A stretch of DNA of 64,000 bases from Caballeronia megalochromosomata (GCA_001580565.1 LRBF01000264.1:1-64000), one strand, 5' to 3'. Positions 27,229 to 35,995 are shown, numbered from the stretch's first letter. Notes: a model not told the origin generated them from the letters alone. Program-made: numbers and translations.

Positions 27229-27552
27229 TCATCCTTGTCTTTGCGGAACCTGCACGACGAGCCCGTTCATCGCGGCGCTCATCACGAGCTGGCAACTGAG
27301 GCGGCTTTCGGGACGCCGCTCGTCCGCCACGCCATCGAGCAGTTCGAGTTCCGATTCGTCGGGTAATGGAAGATTCGCTGTCGACGATGCATCGATATAA
27401 ACATGACATGTCGCGCAAGACAAGCACCCGCCGCACTCGGCGTCGATCCCGCGCACGTTGTTGTGGATCGCGGCTTCCATCACGCTCGTGCCGTCGGGCA
27501 CGTCGACGTCGCGCCGCGCGCCGTCGCGCAGAATATAAGTAACGATAGGCAT
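27229..27552 (-). CDS. [2Fe-2S] ferredoxin, adrenodoxin/putidaredoxin type
   Basis: A 107-residue ferredoxin. The cluster ligands follow C-X5-C-X2-C...C: C40, C46, C49 and C87, with an extra C43 inside the loop. It starts MPIVTYILRDG and has the vertebrate-type acidic interaction helix (PDESELELLDG). It links the adjacent reductase to the Rieske oxygenase and makes the system a three-component oxygenase. Confidence 0.93.
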   Translation of the reverse strand: MPIVTYILRDGARRDVDVPDGTSVMEAAIHNNVRGIDAECGGCLSCATCHVYIDASSTANLPLPDESELELLDGVADERRPESRLSCQLVMSAAMNGLVVQVPQRQG

Positions 27553-27577
27553 GACATTTCTCCTGTTGCGCGCAGCG

Positions 27578-29014
27578 TCAGAACGCTTCGAAATATTCGC
27601 GGTGTTCCCACTCGGTGACTTCGAGATTGAAGCGGTCGATCTCCGCCTGCTTCAGCGTGCAGAAGTAATCGACGAACGCGCTGCCGAAGCCTTCGCGCAG
27701 GCACTCGTCGGTGCGCAGTGCATCGAGTGCATCGCTCAATGTGCGCGGTAGCGCTTCAGCCTGGGTTTCATAGGGCGTATCGGCGGAAGGCGGCAATTCC
27801 AGCTTGCGCTGCATGCCGTCGAGACCCGAGATCACCTGTGAGCCGAAATACAGATACGGATTCGCGGTCGGCTCGCCCACGCGATTTTCGATGCGGCTCG
27901 CCGGATCGTTCGCGCCGCCGAGCACGCGCAGCATCACGCCGCGATTGTCGCGCCCCCAGATGGCGCGATCGGGCGCGTTCGAATAGGGCCGGTAGCGCCG
28001 ATAGCCGTTGATCGTCGGCGTCGATAACGATGTCGCGCCCTTTGCATGCGCGAGCAGACCCGCGAGATAGCGTTGACCTGCGATCGACAAAGGCTCGGAG
28101 GCATCGCCCGGCATGAACGCGTTGGTGCCGTCGCTTGCATGCACGAGCGATTGATGCAGATGCCATCCGCTCGACACGACATTCGGAATGCGCGGGCGGC
28201 ACATGAACGTCGCGTGATAACCATTGCGCTGACAGATCTGCTTCACCGCGCTGCGAAACAGCACCATGTCGTCGGCGCTCCTGATGCCTTTCTTCGGCGC
28301 GAACGTGAACTCGAACTGGCTCGGGCCGTATTCGACTTCGAGCGAACGCACGTCCAGGCCGAGTCCTTCGATATTGCGTCGAAGCAACTCCATCACGTGA
28401 TCGACGGCGTCGTAGCGCAACTCCGTCAGATATTGATAACCGTGCGACAGCAACTCGACGTCGGGCGGCAAGCCGGGCTGTCCCGAGTGCTCGGGTTTCA
28501 TGTGAGGATCGGTGACCCTGAAGACATGAAACTCCACTTCTAGTCCCGATACGAATTCATAACCGTGATTCGAAAGCCGGTCGAGCGCGCGCCGAAACAG
28601 ATGCCGCGTGCTGAACGGCACCGGCGCGCCGTTGGCGAAATGCACATCGCACAGCACCCATCCCGTATGCGGCGCCCACGGCAGCACGCGGAAGGTTTCC
28701 GGATCGGCGACCATCAGCGTGTCGCATGCGCCCTGCATCTCCGGCATGCCGAAGCCGCCGCCCGCCGTGAACACCGGAAACACCGTGCGATGCGATGTGT
28801 CCTTGGCGAATAGCGTCGTCGTGAGCGTGACGCCGCTTTTCATCGCCTTGATCGCTTCATCGACGACGAGCGTCTTGCCGCGCAGCAAACCGTGCTGATC
28901 GGGAAACGAGAAGCGCACGACCTTCACATCGCTTCGCTGTATCCGCTCGACGAGCTCGGCATACGCAGCGTGCTGCGCGTGCGTCCACAATCCATGAGTT
29001 TCCACGAAGGACAT
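27578..29014 (-). CDS. Glutamine-synthetase-family gamma-glutamyl-amine ligase
   Basis: A 478-residue GSIII/PuuA-like ligase. Conserved glutamine synthetase features are present: VRFSFPDQHGLLRGK in the beta-grasp domain, SGLEVEFHVF, EYGPSQFEFTF (Glu/Gln active-site ligands), the SGWHLHQSL His, RAIWGRDNRGVMLRV and ENRVGEPTANPYLYFG. Such enzymes attach L-glutamate through its gamma-carboxyl to an amine (PuuA: putrescine; IpuC: isopropylamine; AtdA1/TdnQ: aniline). Position between the oxygenase and ferredoxin genes favours the aniline-type role. Confidence 0.9.
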   Translation of the reverse strand: MSFVETHGLWTHAQHAAYAELVERIQRSDVKVVRFSFPDQHGLLRGKTLVVDEAIKAMKSGVTLTTTLFAKDTSHRTVFPVFTAGGGFGMPEMQGACDTLMVADPETFRVLPWAPHTGWVLCDVHFANGAPVPFSTRHLFRRALDRLSNHGYEFVSGLEVEFHVFRVTDPHMKPEHSGQPGLPPDVELLSHGYQYLTELRYDAVDHVMELLRRNIEGLGLDVRSLEVEYGPSQFEFTFAPKKGIRSADDMVLFRSAVKQICQRNGYHATFMCRPRIPNVVSSGWHLHQSLVHASDGTNAFMPGDASEPLSIAGQRYLAGLLAHAKGATSLSTPTINGYRRYRPYSNAPDRAIWGRDNRGVMLRVLGGANDPASRIENRVGEPTANPYLYFGSQVISGLDGMQRKLELPPSADTPYETQAEALPRTLSDALDALRTDECLREGFGSAFVDYFCTLKQAEIDRFNLEVTEWEHREYFEAF

Positions 29015-29074
29015 GTTCGTTCTCGCGCGGCAGCATCGGCGCCGCGCGCTCCATTCAGGTTGCGGGTAAGTTCG

Positions 29075-30391
29075 TCAGGCTTTGGGCGCGGGCCACGGCG
29101 CGTTCACGCGGCGCTTCACGTCGGAGGCTTTCCAGTACTCGTCCCAGTGGTCCGCCGGTCCGATGCCGTCGATCGATGCGGGACCGGTCAGGTGCGCGGC
29201 TTCTTCATCGTCGATCAGCATCAGTGTCTTCTCGCCGGCTTGCGTTTTCTCGATCGCATCGACGAGCAGGCGGCGATACGCGATGATGCCCTTGTCCGTC
29301 GTGCCGAGATGCTCGCGCGTGCGGTCCTGGATCGCGCCCTGCGACTCGACGGCCCATTGATCGTGCACGTTGATGTCGAAGCCCATTCCCGTGTAGGTCT
29401 CGCTCAATTGCTCCCGCGGATCGAAACCGTAGTTATTGCGCTTGTTCTTGCGCGAGATGTAATCGGGCAATTCGTATAACTCGAGCCGCTGTTCGCGCAT
29501 CTGCGCCTTGTCGGTCGGTGCGCCGAAGCTCGTGAAAATCGCGTACCAGTAGCAGTTCTCGTCATCGACGGGCACATGCCATTGCGTGATCGTCATCTCC
29601 GCGCTCATCGGAATCACGAACGCCTGCGGGAACACGACATTGGTCACGCGCACATGCGTATGCGCTTCGTCGAGCGCGCGTTTCGCGATGAGACGCAGGC
29701 CGTAATCGGCCGGACTCACGAGAATTTCGGGCGACTCGAATTCGCGCAGCACCTTCGTGATCGGCATGTTCGAATCCGCCGACGCGCCGCGAAACTGCTT
29801 GCCATAGCTCTCGCTCACGTCCTCATCGTCGAAGAAGCGATGCAGAAACGACGCGTGCGCCGGATCGATACCGACTTCGAGCGCCTGCAGCCAGTTGCAT
29901 TCGAAGAGTCCCTTGAAGGCGAAGGTGTAGGCATCGGGCGCGGCGAAGCAATCGAAGTTCGGAAACGCAGGCGGCGTGTCCTTGCCGATATAGCCGAACA
30001 GGATGCCGGCCTTCTCGATGACCGGATACGCCGACTGGCGCACCTTGTTGCAGAGCGTGCTGCCGACGGGTTCGCCCGGCGTCGAGAGGCAGCGTCCCGT
30101 GGCGTCGAAGAGCCAGCCGTGGAAGGCGCAGCGCAGACCGCCGCCTTCGAGGCGGCCCGCCGCGAGATCGGCGCCGCGATGCGGGCAATCGCGGTCGAGC
30201 ATGCCGTAGCGGCCCTGTTCGTCCTTGAACACGACGAAGTCCTGTCCCATCAGGCGCACCGCTTTGACGGGGCGTTCGGCCGGCAACTCCTCGACGAGCG
30301 CCACGGGCTGCCAGTACCGCCGCAGCAATTGGCCGGCGGGTGTGCCCTTGCCGACGCGGGTGATCGTCTCGTTTTGTTGCGAACTCATCAT
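29075..30391 (-). CDS. Rieske non-haem iron oxygenase, alpha subunit only
   Basis: A 438-residue Rieske oxygenase. The Rieske cluster ligands are C69-x-H71 (DCPHRGADL) and C88-x2-H91 (CAFHGW). The mononuclear iron site is D176-x2-H179-x4-H184 (GIDPAHASFLH). The closest architecture is the phthalate/vanillate/LigXa group with no beta subunit, and no beta-subunit gene is present. It should hydroxylate a gamma-glutamylated or free substrate with O2. It is the first gene of a - strand operon and faces the GntR gene across a 349-bp AT-rich gap. Confidence 0.92.
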   Translation of the reverse strand: MMSSQQNETITRVGKGTPAGQLLRRYWQPVALVEELPAERPVKAVRLMGQDFVVFKDEQGRYGMLDRDCPHRGADLAAGRLEGGGLRCAFHGWLFDATGRCLSTPGEPVGSTLCNKVRQSAYPVIEKAGILFGYIGKDTPPAFPNFDCFAAPDAYTFAFKGLFECNWLQALEVGIDPAHASFLHRFFDDEDVSESYGKQFRGASADSNMPITKVLREFESPEILVSPADYGLRLIAKRALDEAHTHVRVTNVVFPQAFVIPMSAEMTITQWHVPVDDENCYWYAIFTSFGAPTDKAQMREQRLELYELPDYISRKNKRNNYGFDPREQLSETYTGMGFDINVHDQWAVESQGAIQDRTREHLGTTDKGIIAYRRLLVDAIEKTQAGEKTLMLIDDEEAAHLTGPASIDGIGPADHWDEYWKASDVKRRVNAPWPAPKA

Positions 30392-30740
30392 GGCTATGTC
30401 TCCGGTTCGGTGAATTCAGTCGGCGTCTCATTGCATGCAAGACGACGTGTTCATGGAGCGGAGAATAGCTTTACGGACGCAAATGTACAAACAATGTATG
30501 CAGAACGTCTGTGCTTGTTTCTGCGATGAGTGATTTTATGAATTCATATCTTGTTGATGTATATACATTTAATTCAGTTTATAGGGATTTACCCTCGTCT
30601 TAGCTCGAAGACGAATTTTTGACCTTCCAGAGCCATTTTGCATACATCAAAATACATTGCGCCATTTTCCTGTACAGAAATCGAGCACGACGAGCGACCA
30701 TTGGCCTAGAATCACCCACAGCGGCAATCGGAGAAAAACA
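30392..30740. promoter_or_regulatory. Divergent Rieske/GntR control region with TGTA-TACA repeats
   Basis: A 349-bp gap rich in A and T without a gene. It holds ATGTATGCA (30494-30502) and its exact reverse complement TGCATACAT (30639-30647). The 12-bp perfect palindrome ATGTATATACAT (30557-30568) lies about midway between them, with further TGTA and TACA half-sites at 30484 and 30652. FCD-type GntR proteins often bind TGTATACA-like palindromes, so this is the likely operator array for the adjacent GntR protein. Confidence 0.6.
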
Positions 30741-31472
30741 ATGGAATCCCAGCAAGAACGCGTATTGGTCTACCTGCGCGACCTGATCCTGAAAGGCGAA
30801 TTCGCGCCGGGCGAGCGTCTGGGCGAAGTGGCGCTCGCCGAGCGGCTGAAGGCGTCGCGCACGCCGGTGCGGCTCGCGCTCACGACGCTGGAGCAGGAAG
30901 GTCTGGTCGAGCCGTCGCCGGCGGGCGGGTACGTGATGCGGCGAATCACGGCAGCCGAAATCGCCGATGCCATCGCGGTGCGCGGTCATCTCGAAGGCAT
31001 GGCCGCGCGTCTCGTCGCGGAGCACGGCGTGCCGCGCCAGTTGTCGAATGCGCTCGCGGAATGCCTGCGCGCGGGCGACCGGCTGCTCGCGAAAGCCGAA
31101 CTCGATCTCGACGACTACGCCGCCTATACAGACATGAACAATCGCTTCCACAAGCTGATCGTCGACGGGTCGGGCAATGCGGCGCTGATGCGCGCCATCG
31201 ATATGAACAATCGCCTGCCGTTCGCGGCCGCGAGCGCGATGCTGCCGATGCAATCGGCCATCGAAGAAGGACGGCAATGGCTCTTCATGGCGCACCAGCA
31301 GCATCACAGTCTCGTGGACGCGCTGGAACGCGGCGAGGGCACGCGCGCGCAGGCGCTCGCGACCGAGCACGTGCAGATCGCGCAGCGCAATCTCGCTTAT
31401 GCGCTGGAGCGCCCCGAGGATTGCGTGAAGCTCGCGCCGGCGTTGCAGCTTGTCGCGGAAGCCGTTTTATGA
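30741..31472 (+). CDS. GntR-family regulator, FadR (FCD) subfamily
   Basis: A 243-residue GntR protein with a winged HTH at about residues 5-70 (LILKGEFAPGERLGEVALAE, then RLKASRTPVRLALTTLEQEG). An all-helical FCD domain follows, with likely metal ligands in DMNNRFHKLI, HQQHHSLVDAL and ATEHVQ. ATG 30741 follows CGGAGAAAAACA. It is divergent from the Rieske operon and probably represses it until an acid or amide ligand binds. It ends convergently inside the TetR gene end, overlapping by 6 bp. Confidence 0.9.
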   Translation: MESQQERVLVYLRDLILKGEFAPGERLGEVALAERLKASRTPVRLALTTLEQEGLVEPSPAGGYVMRRITAAEIADAIAVRGHLEGMAARLVAEHGVPRQLSNALAECLRAGDRLLAKAELDLDDYAAYTDMNNRFHKLIVDGSGNAALMRAIDMNNRLPFAAASAMLPMQSAIEEGRQWLFMAHQQHHSLVDALERGEGTRAQALATEHVQIAQRNLAYALERPEDCVKLAPALQLVAEAVL

Positions 31473-32117
31473 GCGCTTCGGCGCGGCGCGTTCATAGCGC
31501 GCGAGGAACATGTCGGCGGCCGCTTCTGCCACTCTTTTTTGCTCGTGCTTCGAAAGCGGCGGCTGGCCCATCGTGACCTGAGGCCAGAACGCGAAACCCT
31601 TCACGATGCCATGCAGTTGCTGCCCGGCGAAGACCGGGTCCGTGACCGCTAGACGGCCATCCGCGGCGGCTTTTCTGATCCAGACCGTCACGTCTTCCTC
31701 GCGCTCGCCGATGCGCGCCACCATGTCCCGCGCGCGTTCCGGCGAGTGAATGCCCGCCGCGATCGCCACGCGTGCGAGCGATAGAAAAGCCTCGTCGGCC
31801 ATGAGTCGCAGCTTGCGCGTGAGCAGCGCGAGCAGTTGCGCGCGCAGCGGCTCATCGGTGCCATAGACGGGCGCATCGCCGGTTTCGCTCGCATCCCACA
31901 AGCGATGCAGGATCGCGGCGAAGAGCGCTTCCTTGCCTTCGAAGTGGTTATAGACCGTGCGCTTCGACACGCCCGCGCGCGCGGCGATGCGGTCCATGCT
32001 GGTCGCGTCGTAGCCCGCCGCGATGAACTCCTCCACGGCCGCATTGACGATCGCGGCGCGCTTCCGGTCGGTCAGGCGCTGGGGAATGTCGTTCATGTCG
32101 TTCGAATCCATCCCCAT
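31467..32117 (-). CDS. TetR/AcrR-family regulator
   Basis: A 216-residue TetR protein. The HTH occupies about residues 15-62 (AAIVNAAVEEFIAAGYDATS, then MDRIAARAGVSKRTVYNHFE), followed by a helical ligand domain of the AefR-like type. Several Met starts lie close together (32117, 32111, 32096). It is divergent from the metallo-hydrolase at 32208 with a TetR-like palindrome between, so it likely represses both genes. The ligand is unknown. Confidence 0.88.
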   Translation of the reverse strand: MGMDSNDMNDIPQRLTDRKRAAIVNAAVEEFIAAGYDATSMDRIAARAGVSKRTVYNHFEGKEALFAAILHRLWDASETGDAPVYGTDEPLRAQLLALLTRKLRLMADEAFLSLARVAIAAGIHSPERARDMVARIGEREEDVTVWIRKAAADGRLAVTDPVFAGQQLHGIVKGFAFWPQVTMGQPPLSKHEQKRVAEAAADMFLARYERAAPKRS

Positions 32118-32120
32118 ATT

Positions 32121-32138
32121 TTACACCGACCGGTTTAC
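32121..32138. promoter_or_regulatory. Candidate TetR operator
   Basis: TTACACCGACCGGTTTAC contains the imperfect inverted repeat ACACCG-AC-CGGTTT (5 of 6 paired positions), a form common for TetR operators. It lies just upstream of the TetR start and of the divergent metallo-hydrolase gene. Confidence 0.45.
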
Positions 32139-32207
32139 TTTTTTCTCAAAATTAAACTACACTGTGCAGTCTACTTTCCGCTTCGGGCTCACATCCCGTC
32201 ACGTCCC

Positions 32208-33326
32208 ATGACTTCGTTCGCCGATCGCATCAGCCGTGCCCTGGGTCTTGCTGCCGCAAAACGCGGCCGCGCGTTGTCGAGCGCGTCGCCGCAACATGAC
32301 GGAGCGCGCTTTCGCAATGTGAAGCCGCGCCCGGAAGAAGGCCTCGGCAAGACCTTGCGCATCATATGGAATGTGCTGCTCAACAAACCGCGCAACTCGG
32401 TGCCGGCGCAGGCGCCCATCGTCGATACGCTCACGCGCGCGCAACTCGATGCCGCGCCCGATCGCAGTCTCTTCCGGCTCGGCCATTCGACGATGCTCTT
32501 CAAGCTGCGCGGCGAATACTGGCTGACCGATCCGGTCTTCGGCGAGCGCGCATCGCCGTTCAGGCGCGTCGGGCCGAAGCGCTTTCACGCGCCGCCGATC
32601 GCGCTCGGCGATCTTCCGCCATTGCGCGGCGTGATCCTGTCGCACGATCACTACGACCATCTCGATCGCGACACCGTGCTCACGCTCGCCGCGACGACAG
32701 AAGTGTTTCTCACGCCGCTCGGCGTCGGTGACCGGCTGATCGAATGGGGCATCGATGCATCGAAAGTACGTCAGCTCGACTGGTGGCAGAGCGCGCGGAT
32801 CGACGGCCTGTCGTTCACCGCGACGCCCGCGCAGCATTTCTCCGGCCGCAGCCTCTTCGACGGCAACAGCACACTGTGGGCGTCGTGGGTCATCGTCGAC
32901 GATGACGTGCGCGTGTTCTTCAGCGGCGACACCGGCTATTTCGACGGCTTCAGGACGATCGGCGAGCGCCTCGGCCCGTTCGACGTCACGCTGATCGAAA
33001 CCGGCGCCTACGATGCGCAATGGCCGTACGTCCACATGCAACCCGAGGAAACGGTGCAGGCGCACATCGATCTGCGCGGACGCTGGCTCGTGCCGATTCA
33101 CAACGGCACGTTCGATCTCGCGATGCATCCGTGGCAGGAGCCGTTCGAGCGCGTGACGGGGCTCGCACTCGCACGCGGTGTCGCCGTCGCGACGCCGCGC
33201 ATGGGCGAGCGGCTGGCGCTCGAAGCGCCGCATCGCGGCGAGCGATGGTGGCGTGAAGTGGCGGATGCGCCGAAGGCGGCTTCGTCGTGGCGCTTGTGCG
33301 CGTCGCGGGCCGAGGGCGCCGAATAG
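32208..33326 (+). CDS. Metallo-beta-lactamase-fold hydrolase (UlaG/NAPE-PLD-like)
   Basis: A 372-residue metal-dependent hydrolase. The zinc motif is H146-x-H148-x-D150-H151 (SHDHYDHLD). Later ligands are FSGDTGYFDG and HMQPEETVQAH. The start GHSTMLFKLRGEYWLTDPVF is typical of the NAPE-PLD/RomA group, which hydrolyses phospholipid-like or lactone substrates. ATG 32208 is chosen because the upstream frame extension overlaps the TetR gene. Likely TetR-controlled. Substrate unknown. Confidence 0.85.
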   Translation: MTSFADRISRALGLAAAKRGRALSSASPQHDGARFRNVKPRPEEGLGKTLRIIWNVLLNKPRNSVPAQAPIVDTLTRAQLDAAPDRSLFRLGHSTMLFKLRGEYWLTDPVFGERASPFRRVGPKRFHAPPIALGDLPPLRGVILSHDHYDHLDRDTVLTLAATTEVFLTPLGVGDRLIEWGIDASKVRQLDWWQSARIDGLSFTATPAQHFSGRSLFDGNSTLWASWVIVDDDVRVFFSGDTGYFDGFRTIGERLGPFDVTLIETGAYDAQWPYVHMQPEETVQAHIDLRGRWLVPIHNGTFDLAMHPWQEPFERVTGLALARGVAVATPRMGERLALEAPHRGERWWREVADAPKAASSWRLCASRAEGAE

Positions 33327-33342
33327 CGCGCGCTGGCGCCGA

Positions 33343-33969
33343 TCAGTTCTTTCCCTCTTTGAGCCGCGCGCGGTGCGCGGCCACCTTCGCCCGATTCCCG
33401 CAGATCGCCATGCTGCACCAGCGCCTCGCGTGCCCTCGCGTGTGGTCCGCGAAAAGCAGCGTGCATTTCGGGCCTTCGCACGCCTTCACGTAAGTAAAGT
33501 CCTCTTCGCAGACGAGCTTCGCGAGCGCTTCGACGATCGGCATCAGCAGCGATTCGGCCGTCGGCCAGCGTCGCTGCATGCCGAACGCGAGGCCGCTCGC
33601 GGCGTTCGCATCGGCGACGATCACGCCATGTTGCTCATCGCGCAGCAACACGCGATTCACCGGTTCGAGCTCGCTCAAATCCTGCGCCGATAACGGCCGC
33701 CCCTTTCGCTTCTGCACGAACGCGCGAAACCATTCGCGCAGGCCGCGCGCCTTCGCTGCGACCTCGTCCAATTCCGCGGGCGTGATTTGCGAACGCATGT
33801 GCGCCAGCACGTCGGCGGGCACCAGTTCCGCCTGTTCCAGCCATGACATCAAGCCTGCGCCATCACCGATCCAGTCGACGGGCTCGTCGACCGGCGTCGC
33901 GATGGAATTCAGGAAGTCGAGGCCGGGCGCGTCGGCCACGAAGATCGCCGGGATGGGGCGGTAGTCCAT
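33343..33969 (-). CDS. ABATE/CGNR zinc-finger putative regulator
   Basis: A 208-residue protein with an N-terminal ABATE domain and a C-terminal CGNR zinc finger. The Cys cluster reads KACEGPKCTLLF, HARRWCSMAICGNRAKVAAH. The finger is predicted to bind DNA. It is divergent from the hydrolase-MDR-SDR operon, and the gap between them carries four GTTAC-type repeats. It probably regulates that operon; this is inference. Confidence 0.88.
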   Translation of the reverse strand: MDYRPIPAIFVADAPGLDFLNSIATPVDEPVDWIGDGAGLMSWLEQAELVPADVLAHMRSQITPAELDEVAAKARGLREWFRAFVQKRKGRPLSAQDLSELEPVNRVLLRDEQHGVIVADANAASGLAFGMQRRWPTAESLLMPIVEALAKLVCEEDFTYVKACEGPKCTLLFADHTRGHARRWCSMAICGNRAKVAAHRARLKEGKN

Positions 33970-34005
33970 TTTTCAATCCAGACGTGTTTCTACGATGGCC
34001 TCATC

Positions 34006-34078
34006 GTAACCTCTAAAAAACCACTTGACAAGTTACATCCTCGATTTGTAACCTTCTCATCACGCTTTTAACGGTTAC
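34006..34078. promoter_or_regulatory. GTTAC repeat array and promoter between CGNR gene and hydrolase operon
   Basis: GTAACC (34006-34011), GTTACA (34032-34037), TGTAAC (34047-34052) and GGTTAC (34073-34078) form two nested inverted pairs in 73 bp. A consensus -35 box TTGACA lies at 34025-34030, with a weak -10 about 18 bp later overlapping the inner repeat. A repressor bound here would cover the promoter of the operon at 34103. Confidence 0.5.
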
Positions 34079-34102
34079 TGATTTTCCTCATCCAGCGGAG
34101 AA

Positions 34103-34963
34103 ATGTCCATGACCACCATCGCGCATCGTCATATCGACGTCGACGGTTTCAATGTGTTCTATCGCGAAGCCGGTCCGGCAGACGGTGCCAAGCTTCTTTT
34201 GCTACATGGCTTCCCGAGTTCGAGCCATATGTTTCGCGACCTGATTCCGCGGCTGGCCGAGCGCTTTCATGTCGTCGCGCCCGATCTTCCCGGTTTCGGC
34301 CTGTCCGACATGCCGAGCCGCGACGCCTTCGCGTACACGTTCGAGAACATCGCGAACGTGATCGATCGCTTCACCGAAGTGATCGGCTTCGATCGCTATG
34401 CGGTCTATGTCTTCGATTACGGCGCGCCGACCGGATTTCGCCTTGCGCTGAAGCATCCCGAGCGCATCACGGCGATCGTTTCGCAGAACGGCAACGCTTA
34501 TGAAGAGGGCTTGAGCGACGGCTGGAATCCGATCCGCGCGTACTGGCAAGCGCCCACGCAGGAAAACCGCGATGCGCTGCGCGCGATGCTCACGAAGGAC
34601 ACGACGCGCTGGCAATACACGCACGGCGTGCCCGACGTGTCCGCGGTTTCCCCCGATGGCTATACGCTCGACGACTACTACATGAACCGTCCCGGCGCGC
34701 ACGAAGTGCAACTCGATCTCTTCGGCGACTATCGCCACAACGTCGCGTTGTACCCGGCATTTCAGGCGTACTTCCGCGAGCATCGACCGAAGTTCCTGGC
34801 CGTGTGGGGCAAGAACGATCCGTTCTTTCTCCCGCCGGGCGCGGAGGCATTCAAGCGCGATATCCCGCATGCGGACGTGCGCTTCTTCGATACGGGCCAC
34901 TTCGCGCTCGAAACCCACGCGGCGCAGATCGCCGCAGCCATCACCGAATTCCTCTCTCACTGA
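34103..34963 (+). CDS. Alpha/beta hydrolase (epoxide hydrolase/dehalogenase-like)
   Basis: A 286-residue alpha/beta hydrolase. The oxyanion motif is HGFPSSSHMF (H35) and the nucleophile elbow reads VFDYGAPTG with Asp105. An Asp nucleophile points to epoxide hydrolases or haloalkane dehalogenases rather than Ser esterases. The C-terminal His lies in FFDTGHFALETHA. First gene of a three-gene operon with an MDR and an SDR. Substrate unknown. Confidence 0.87.
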   Translation: MSMTTIAHRHIDVDGFNVFYREAGPADGAKLLLLHGFPSSSHMFRDLIPRLAERFHVVAPDLPGFGLSDMPSRDAFAYTFENIANVIDRFTEVIGFDRYAVYVFDYGAPTGFRLALKHPERITAIVSQNGNAYEEGLSDGWNPIRAYWQAPTQENRDALRAMLTKDTTRWQYTHGVPDVSAVSPDGYTLDDYYMNRPGAHEVQLDLFGDYRHNVALYPAFQAYFREHRPKFLAVWGKNDPFFLPPGAEAFKRDIPHADVRFFDTGHFALETHAAQIAAAITEFLSH

Positions 34964-35007
34964 AACGCGGATTCCTCTCCGCGCTCATCCATCGAAGGAG
35001 CAACATC

Positions 35008-35979
35008 ATGCGTGCAATCGTGCTCGACACGTTCGGCGGTCTCGACAGCCTCGTCTATGCGGAGATTCCGGAGCCGGAACCGCTGGAAGGACATGTGGTC
35101 ATCGAGATCAGGGCATTCGGCATCAATCACGCCGAGATGCATATGCGGCGCGGCGAGTGGGCCGAGGCGGCGAGAGTGAGCGGCATCGAATGCGTAGGCG
35201 TCGTGAAGTCGTGTCCGGGCGGCGAGTTTCCCGTCGGCGCGAAAGTGGCCGCGTTGATGGGCGGCCTCGGGCGCACGATCAACGGAAGTTATGCGCAATT
35301 CACGCGCGCGCCGGTTTCGAACGTGGCGCTGATCGAATCCGATCTGCCCTGGGCCGAGCTGGCGGCCATTCCCGAAACCTATGCAACCGCATGGACGTGC
35401 CTCTTTCGCAATCTCGAGATCGAGGCAGGACAGACCGTGGTCATTCGCGGCGCGACGTCGTCGTTCGGACAGGCGGCGGTGAATCTCGCGGTGAACGCGG
35501 GCGCGAAAGTCATCGCGACGACGCGCAGTCGCGATCGCTTCGCGAAACTCGAAGCACTGGGCGCGTCGCGTGTCGAGCTTGAAGGACCGGAACTGAGCAA
35601 GCGTATCGCGGAAGCGAAAGAGGTCGATGCGGTGCTCGATCTCGTCGGCAACAGCACGATCCTCGATTCGCTCGCGATGCTTCGTCGCCGCGGCCGCGCG
35701 TGTCTCGCGGGCTGGCTCGGCGGCCTTGCGCCGATCGCCGATTTCAACCCGCTCCTGCAGATGGCGAGCGGCGTGCACCTGACCTTCTTCGGCAGTTTCG
35801 TGTTCGGCACGCCGGGCTTTCCGCTGTCCGATGTGCCGCTGCAGGCGATTGCCGCCGACGTCGCTGCCGGACGTTTCAACGCGAAGCCTTCACGCGTGTT
35901 CTCGTTCGACGAGATTCGCGAAGCGCATCGCGTGATGGAAGCGAATGAAGCCAACGGAAAACTGGTCGTCGTTCATTGA
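35008..35979 (+). CDS. Zinc-independent MDR oxidoreductase (quinone reductase-like)
   Basis: A 323-residue medium-chain dehydrogenase/reductase. It starts MRAIVLDTFGGLDSLVYAEI and has the nucleotide fold VVIRGATSSFGQAAVNLAV. Structural zinc cysteines are absent, as in quinone oxidoreductase-type (QOR) enzymes, which reduce enones or quinones with NADPH. ATG 35008 follows AAGGAGCAACATC. It lies between the hydrolase and SDR genes. Confidence 0.88.
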   Translation: MRAIVLDTFGGLDSLVYAEIPEPEPLEGHVVIEIRAFGINHAEMHMRRGEWAEAARVSGIECVGVVKSCPGGEFPVGAKVAALMGGLGRTINGSYAQFTRAPVSNVALIESDLPWAELAAIPETYATAWTCLFRNLEIEAGQTVVIRGATSSFGQAAVNLAVNAGAKVIATTRSRDRFAKLEALGASRVELEGPELSKRIAEAKEVDAVLDLVGNSTILDSLAMLRRRGRACLAGWLGGLAPIADFNPLLQMASGVHLTFFGSFVFGTPGFPLSDVPLQAIAADVAAGRFNAKPSRVFSFDEIREAHRVMEANEANGKLVVVH

Positions 35980-35995
35980 AACAGGGAGAGATGAC

